Shown: positions 60,773 to 64,000 of the stretch, piece after piece
Position numbering within the stretch: position 1 is the stretch's first letter
How the letters are laid out: every line of letters begins with the position of its first letter
NCBI RefSeq assembly: GCF_025938155.1
Contig: NZ_JAPCZG010000005.1
Span: 1 to 64,000 of the forward strand
Origin: Novosphingobium sp. KCTC 2891
GTDB taxonomy: Bacteria > Pseudomonadota > Alphaproteobacteria > Sphingomonadales > Sphingomonadaceae
Direction: 5' to 3'
DNA length: 64,000 bases
Position numbers and translations under genes: made by a program
The notes under the pieces: generated by a model
What the model was told of the DNA's origin: nothing
Databases searched by the model: none
The model's input: the letters and a program-made list of their open reading frames with translations, nothing else

Positions 60773-62248
60773 TCAGCGCACCACGGCCTTGAGGCCCATG
60801 TGCTGGGCCAGCGCCTTGAGATCGCGCTCCACCCCGTCGTTGACCAGCACCGCCAGATCCGGCGCCACCTCCAGCACGGCGGCGTTGCCTTCGATCCGCA
60901 GCGCGCTGCCCGTCAGGCCCTGTGCGCTGCATCCGCTCAGCCGGCGGCACAGCCGGGTGGCGAGGCCCCATGCCAGCGCCTCGCGCAAGTGGCCCTCGTC
61001 CGCGATGCGCGCGAGTTCGGGGGGCAGGTCGGTCTTGCCGTTGTTGCCCACCATCGCCGCGGCCAGCATCGCGCGTGCGCGTGCGCTCGCCCCGATCCAG
61101 CGCTTGCGAAGCGCCCAGTTGCGGGAAAGATCCGGGCGCAGATTCGGTTCGACCGTGGCCGAGGCGAGGCACAGCATCGTCGCCGCGAGCCTTAACCGCT
61201 CGCGCCGTTCGGAGACATCGCCCCGCGTGGCGCTGGCGGTCCAGCCCGCAACCATCGTCGCGGTGCCGGGCGAAACGCCTTCGTCACGCACGAAGTTGGA
61301 GACACCGGCCACAAGCGGGTCCTGCGTCCGCACGAACGCGGGCATGGAATCCCACAGCACCCCTTCGCGCAGGCCCCATGCGGAAAAGACCAGCTGCGAG
61401 GGCTGCAGGTTCTTGATCAGTGTTGCGATCAGCGCGGCGGCATCGGGCAACCCCGTCAGCCGCGATCCGGAAATGCCCTGCACCGGCGTCAGCATATCGC
61501 CTTTCATCCGGGCCAGCGCCTTCGCCAGCCGTTCGGCGGTGACTGCGTCGATCGCGAAACCATGCGGATCGTCGATCGGCCACTGCGTCTCGATCATGGC
61601 GTGGCGCGCGAAGGCCCGCAGCGAGCCGCCCACAAGGTAAAGCGTGCACCCCGGTTCGGCGCTCCACTGCGCCTTGTCCAGCGCCTTGCCCACGCGCTGG
61701 GCGAAGGCCGCATCGCCTCCGGCGCGCAGAGCGGGGAGGCGCAGCGTGCCCAGCGGCATCGAGACGCCGTGCGTGCAGCTTTCGCCGTCAATGTCGACCA
61801 GTTCCAGACTGCCGCCGCCAAGATCGCCGACCACGCCGCGCGCGCCGGGGAACGCCGCGATGACACCATGCGCGCTGGTCACTGCTTCCTGTTCGCCCGA
61901 CAGCAGGCGCGGCGCAAAGCCGATCTCGCGCACTGCATCAAGGAACGCGGCGCCGTTTGTGGCATCGCGCGCTGCCGCAGTTGCCACCACGTCAACCTGA
62001 TCCACGCCTTTCAGCCGCAGCAACGCGCGGTAGCGCGCCAGCGAGGCCAGCGCCATCGCGCTCGCCTTGCCGGACAGCAGGCCGTTTTCAGCCACGCCCT
62101 TGCCCAGCTTGGCGGTGACTTTCTCGTTGTGCAGCACTTCAGGCGCACGCAGTGGCCCGCCGTAGATGACGAGGCGAACGGTGTTGGAGCCGATGTCGAT
62201 AATCGCCCGCGGCGGGACGACGGTGGGTTTCTTGCGGTTGCTGGGCAT
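60773..62248 (-). CDS. ppx: Exopolyphosphatase / pppGpp phosphohydrolase family
   Basis: A 491-residue Ppx/GppA-type ASKHA-fold phosphatase: AIIDIGSNTVRL (18-26 region) and VVGDLGGGSLELV near 143 for phosphate binding, plus a C-terminal HD-like helical domain. In this setting, immediately downstream of ppk by 18 bp, exopolyphosphatase (release of Pi from polyP ends) is most likely; pppGpp hydrolysis is the alternative. Confidence 0.9.
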   Translation of the reverse strand: MPSNRKKPTVVPPRAIIDIGSNTVRLVIYGGPLRAPEVLHNEKVTAKLGKGVAENGLLSGKASAMALASLARYRALLRLKGVDQVDVVATAAARDATNGAAFLDAVREIGFAPRLLSGEQEAVTSAHGVIAAFPGARGVVGDLGGGSLELVDIDGESCTHGVSMPLGTLRLPALRAGGDAAFAQRVGKALDKAQWSAEPGCTLYLVGGSLRAFARHAMIETQWPIDDPHGFAIDAVTAERLAKALARMKGDMLTPVQGISGSRLTGLPDAAALIATLIKNLQPSQLVFSAWGLREGVLWDSMPAFVRTQDPLVAGVSNFVRDEGVSPGTATMVAGWTASATRGDVSERRERLRLAATMLCLASATVEPNLRPDLSRNWALRKRWIGASARARAMLAAAMVGNNGKTDLPPELARIADEGHLREALAWGLATRLCRRLSGCSAQGLTGSALRIEGNAAVLEVAPDLAVLVNDGVERDLKALAQHMGLKAVVR

Positions 62249-62266
62249 GATGCTTTCTGACCGCCC

Positions 62267-64000
62267 TCAGTCGGGCTTGGTCGTGGCGCCGCCGCGGCGC
62301 AGTGCGAGCTTGGGCACCTTGCGCCCCTTGGTCAGCGCGGCACCGCGACCCGAGAGCGACGGGTTGGTCATGAAATAGCGGTGCAGGTTGAACGGCTTGG
62401 GGCCAGGGTCCATGCGATGATACGTCCCATCGGGTTCGAGCCGCCAGCTTTGCTCCGTATCGAGCAGATTGGCCAGCATCACCTGATCGAGAACCTGATC
62501 GTGCACCGTCCGGTTCCGGATGGGGACAAGCACTTCGACCCGTCGATCGAGATTGCGGCTCATCCCGTCGGCCGAGGAAATGTAGACCCGCGCGCGCCGG
62601 TTGGGCATTTCCGCGCCGTTGCCAAAGGCCCAGACACGGCTGTGTTCAAGGAACCGGCCGATGATGGACTTCACGCTGATCCGTTCGGACAGGCCCGGCA
62701 CGCCGGGACGCAGGCAGCAGATGCCGCGGATCACCAGCGTGATGTTCACGCCCGCCTCGCTCGCGGCATAGAGCCGGTTGATCAGCTGGCTGTCGGTCAA
62801 CGAGTTGAGCTTGGCCCAGATCGAGGCGGGCTTGCCGGCCTTGGCAAAGGCGATCTCGCGCTCGATGCATTCATAGAGCGTCCGGCGCAGCCCCAGCGGC
62901 GAGAGCGAGAGCATCTCGGTGCGCTTGGGCTCGATGTAGCCGGTGATGAAATTGAACAGCTGCCCCGCATCGCGGCCAAAGCGCGGGTCGGCGGTGAAGA
63001 ACGACAGGTCGGTATAGATGCGCGCGGTGATCGGGTGGTAATTGCCCGTGCCGAAGTGGCAATAGGTCCGGTAACCGTCGCCCTCGCGGCGCACCACCAT
63101 GGAGACCTTGGCATGGGTCTTCCAGTCGACGAAGCCGTAGATCACCTGGACGCCGGCGCGTTCCAGCTGGCTGGCCCACATCAGGTTCTGTTCCTCGTCG
63201 AACCGGGCCTTCAGCTCGACCACCGCCGTCACCGACTTGCCGGCCTCGGCCGCCGCGATCAGCGCGGCGATCACGGCTGATTGCTTGCCCGCACGGTACA
63301 GCGTCTGCTTGATCGCCACCACGTCCGGGTCGGACGCGGCCTGGCGCAGGAAGTCGATCACCACCTCGAAACTCTCGTAGGGGTGGTGGATGATGATGTC
63401 CTTGTCGCGGATCGCGGCGAAGCAATCCCCGTCCTGTTCGCGCACGCGTTCGGGATAACGCGGGGAATAAGGCTCGAACTTCAGTTCGGGCCGCTCCTCC
63501 TCGACCACGGCGGCAAGCCCGGTCATGGAGAGCAGCCCCGGCGATTTCAGCACCAGCGCATGGTCGAGCCGCAGTTTCTCGCGCAGCATGTCTTCCGCGG
63601 CAGGATCGAAGTTTTCCTGCAATTGCAGCAGGATCACCTTGCCGCGGCGGCGGCGTTGGATCGCGGTGCGGAAGTGGCGGACAAGATCCTCGGCGTCTTC
63701 CTCGATTTCCATGTCGCTGTCGCGCAGCACGCGGAAGGTGCCGTGGCCATGGATGCGGAAGCCGGGAAACAGGCGCGATCCCTTGCGCCGGACAAGGTCC
63801 TCGATACCGATCCAGCACGCGGTGCCTTCGCCCGGCAGCCGCACGAAGCGGGGCAGGGCGGGCGGGATCAGGATCATCTCGCGCACTTCGGCGCCATCGG
63901 CGATGCGGACGAGCGAGAACAGCACGCCCGTGCCTTGGTTGGCGATGAACGGGAACGGATGCGCCGGGTCGATCGCCTGCGGGGTCAGCGCGGGCAGCAC
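62267..64000 (-). CDS. ppk: Polyphosphate kinase PPK1, C-terminal 577 residues (5' end outside window)
   Basis: Polymerises the gamma-phosphate of ATP to polyP. The visible part begins in LLPALTPQAIDPAHPFPF and holds the catalytic phosphohistidine segment CHFGTGNYHPITARIYTD and TDLSFFT, the FRYHPYESF-like region HPYESFEVVIDFL, and the second PLD-like site SSADGMSRNLDRRVEVLVPI. About 130 N-terminal residues lie outside the window. No frameshift is seen. Forms the ppk-ppx polyphosphate pair. Confidence 0.94.
   Translation of the reverse strand: MLPALTPQAIDPAHPFPFIANQGTGVLFSLVRIADGAEVREMILIPPALPRFVRLPGEGTACWIGIEDLVRRKGSRLFPGFRIHGHGTFRVLRDSDMEIEEDAEDLVRHFRTAIQRRRRGKVILLQLQENFDPAAEDMLREKLRLDHALVLKSPGLLSMTGLAAVVEEERPELKFEPYSPRYPERVREQDGDCFAAIRDKDIIIHHPYESFEVVIDFLRQAASDPDVVAIKQTLYRAGKQSAVIAALIAAAEAGKSVTAVVELKARFDEEQNLMWASQLERAGVQVIYGFVDWKTHAKVSMVVRREGDGYRTYCHFGTGNYHPITARIYTDLSFFTADPRFGRDAGQLFNFITGYIEPKRTEMLSLSPLGLRRTLYECIEREIAFAKAGKPASIWAKLNSLTDSQLINRLYAASEAGVNITLVIRGICCLRPGVPGLSERISVKSIIGRFLEHSRVWAFGNGAEMPNRRARVYISSADGMSRNLDRRVEVLVPIRNRTVHDQVLDQVMLANLLDTEQSWRLEPDGTYHRMDPGPKPFNLHRYFMTNPSLSGRGAALTKGRKVPKLALRRGGATTKPD

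Overview
The window is GC-rich, almost fully coding chromosome from an alphaproteobacterium. Gene content and order point to Sphingomonadales, most likely a Novosphingobium-like genus; this is inferred from recG/sdhE/mfd clustering, zapA-6S-fau synteny, phaR, cvpA-NifU-like scaffold order, CtrA-like sites and protein wording, not from a database search. About 60 protein genes, five tRNAs and a probable 6S RNA are present. No CRISPR array, rRNA operon or prophage is visible.

Layout. 1-118 is the left end of an IS3-family insertion sequence that runs out of the window, followed by about 400 bp without a credible gene and then tRNA-Asn. 0.6-12.3 kb: nadK, an EAL phosphodiesterase, mfd, sdhE, a host-attachment-family protein, recG, a hemerythrin, tRNA-Pro and a membrane chemoreceptor with an overlapping small upstream gene. 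12.4-17.7 kb: thyA and a branched-chain 2-oxoacid dehydrogenase operon (E1 alpha, E1 beta, E2). 17.8-19.8 kb: two identical tRNA-Asp genes, DUF2842, fau, probable 6S RNA, zapA and a coiled-coil protein. 20-25.8 kb: a central-carbon operon tkt-gap-MOSC-pgk-fba. 25.9-33.5 kb: lipoprotein, thiE, L,D-transpeptidase, M23 peptidase, OPT transporter, efp, an inositol-monophosphatase-family enzyme, tRNA-Leu. 33.6-44.8 kb: radA, cvpA, Fe-S scaffold, MHS transporter, alr, phaR, an archaeal/eukaryal-type proS, M28 peptidase and rnr. 44.8-49.8 kb: universal stress protein, pyruvate dehydrogenase E2, lipoamide dehydrogenase and a BaiN-type flavoprotein. 49.8-55.8 kb is the most accessory-looking part: a 5'-truncated serralysin/RTX gene, a bphO-bphP light-sensing pair and a second RTX protein. 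55.8-64 kb: thioesterase, flavoprotein, PilZ, aldo/keto reductase, dipeptidase and the ppk-ppx polyphosphate pair (ppk cut by the window end).

How the genes relate. Two 2-oxoacid dehydrogenase E2 proteins are encoded 30 kb apart with a single E3 (lpd) in view, so both complexes may share it. The glycolytic operon carries enzymes from transketolase to class I aldolase with a MOSC protein inserted. c-di-GMP appears at two points (EAL protein, PilZ protein). BphO would make the biliverdin chromophore that the adjacent phytochrome kinase binds. The least routine observations are the decapitated serralysin, the archaeal-type ProRS, intramembrane histidines in the chemoreceptor, the structured leader ahead of tkt, and a possible island edge at tRNA-Asn. 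I did not find a convincing wholly new multi-gene system.
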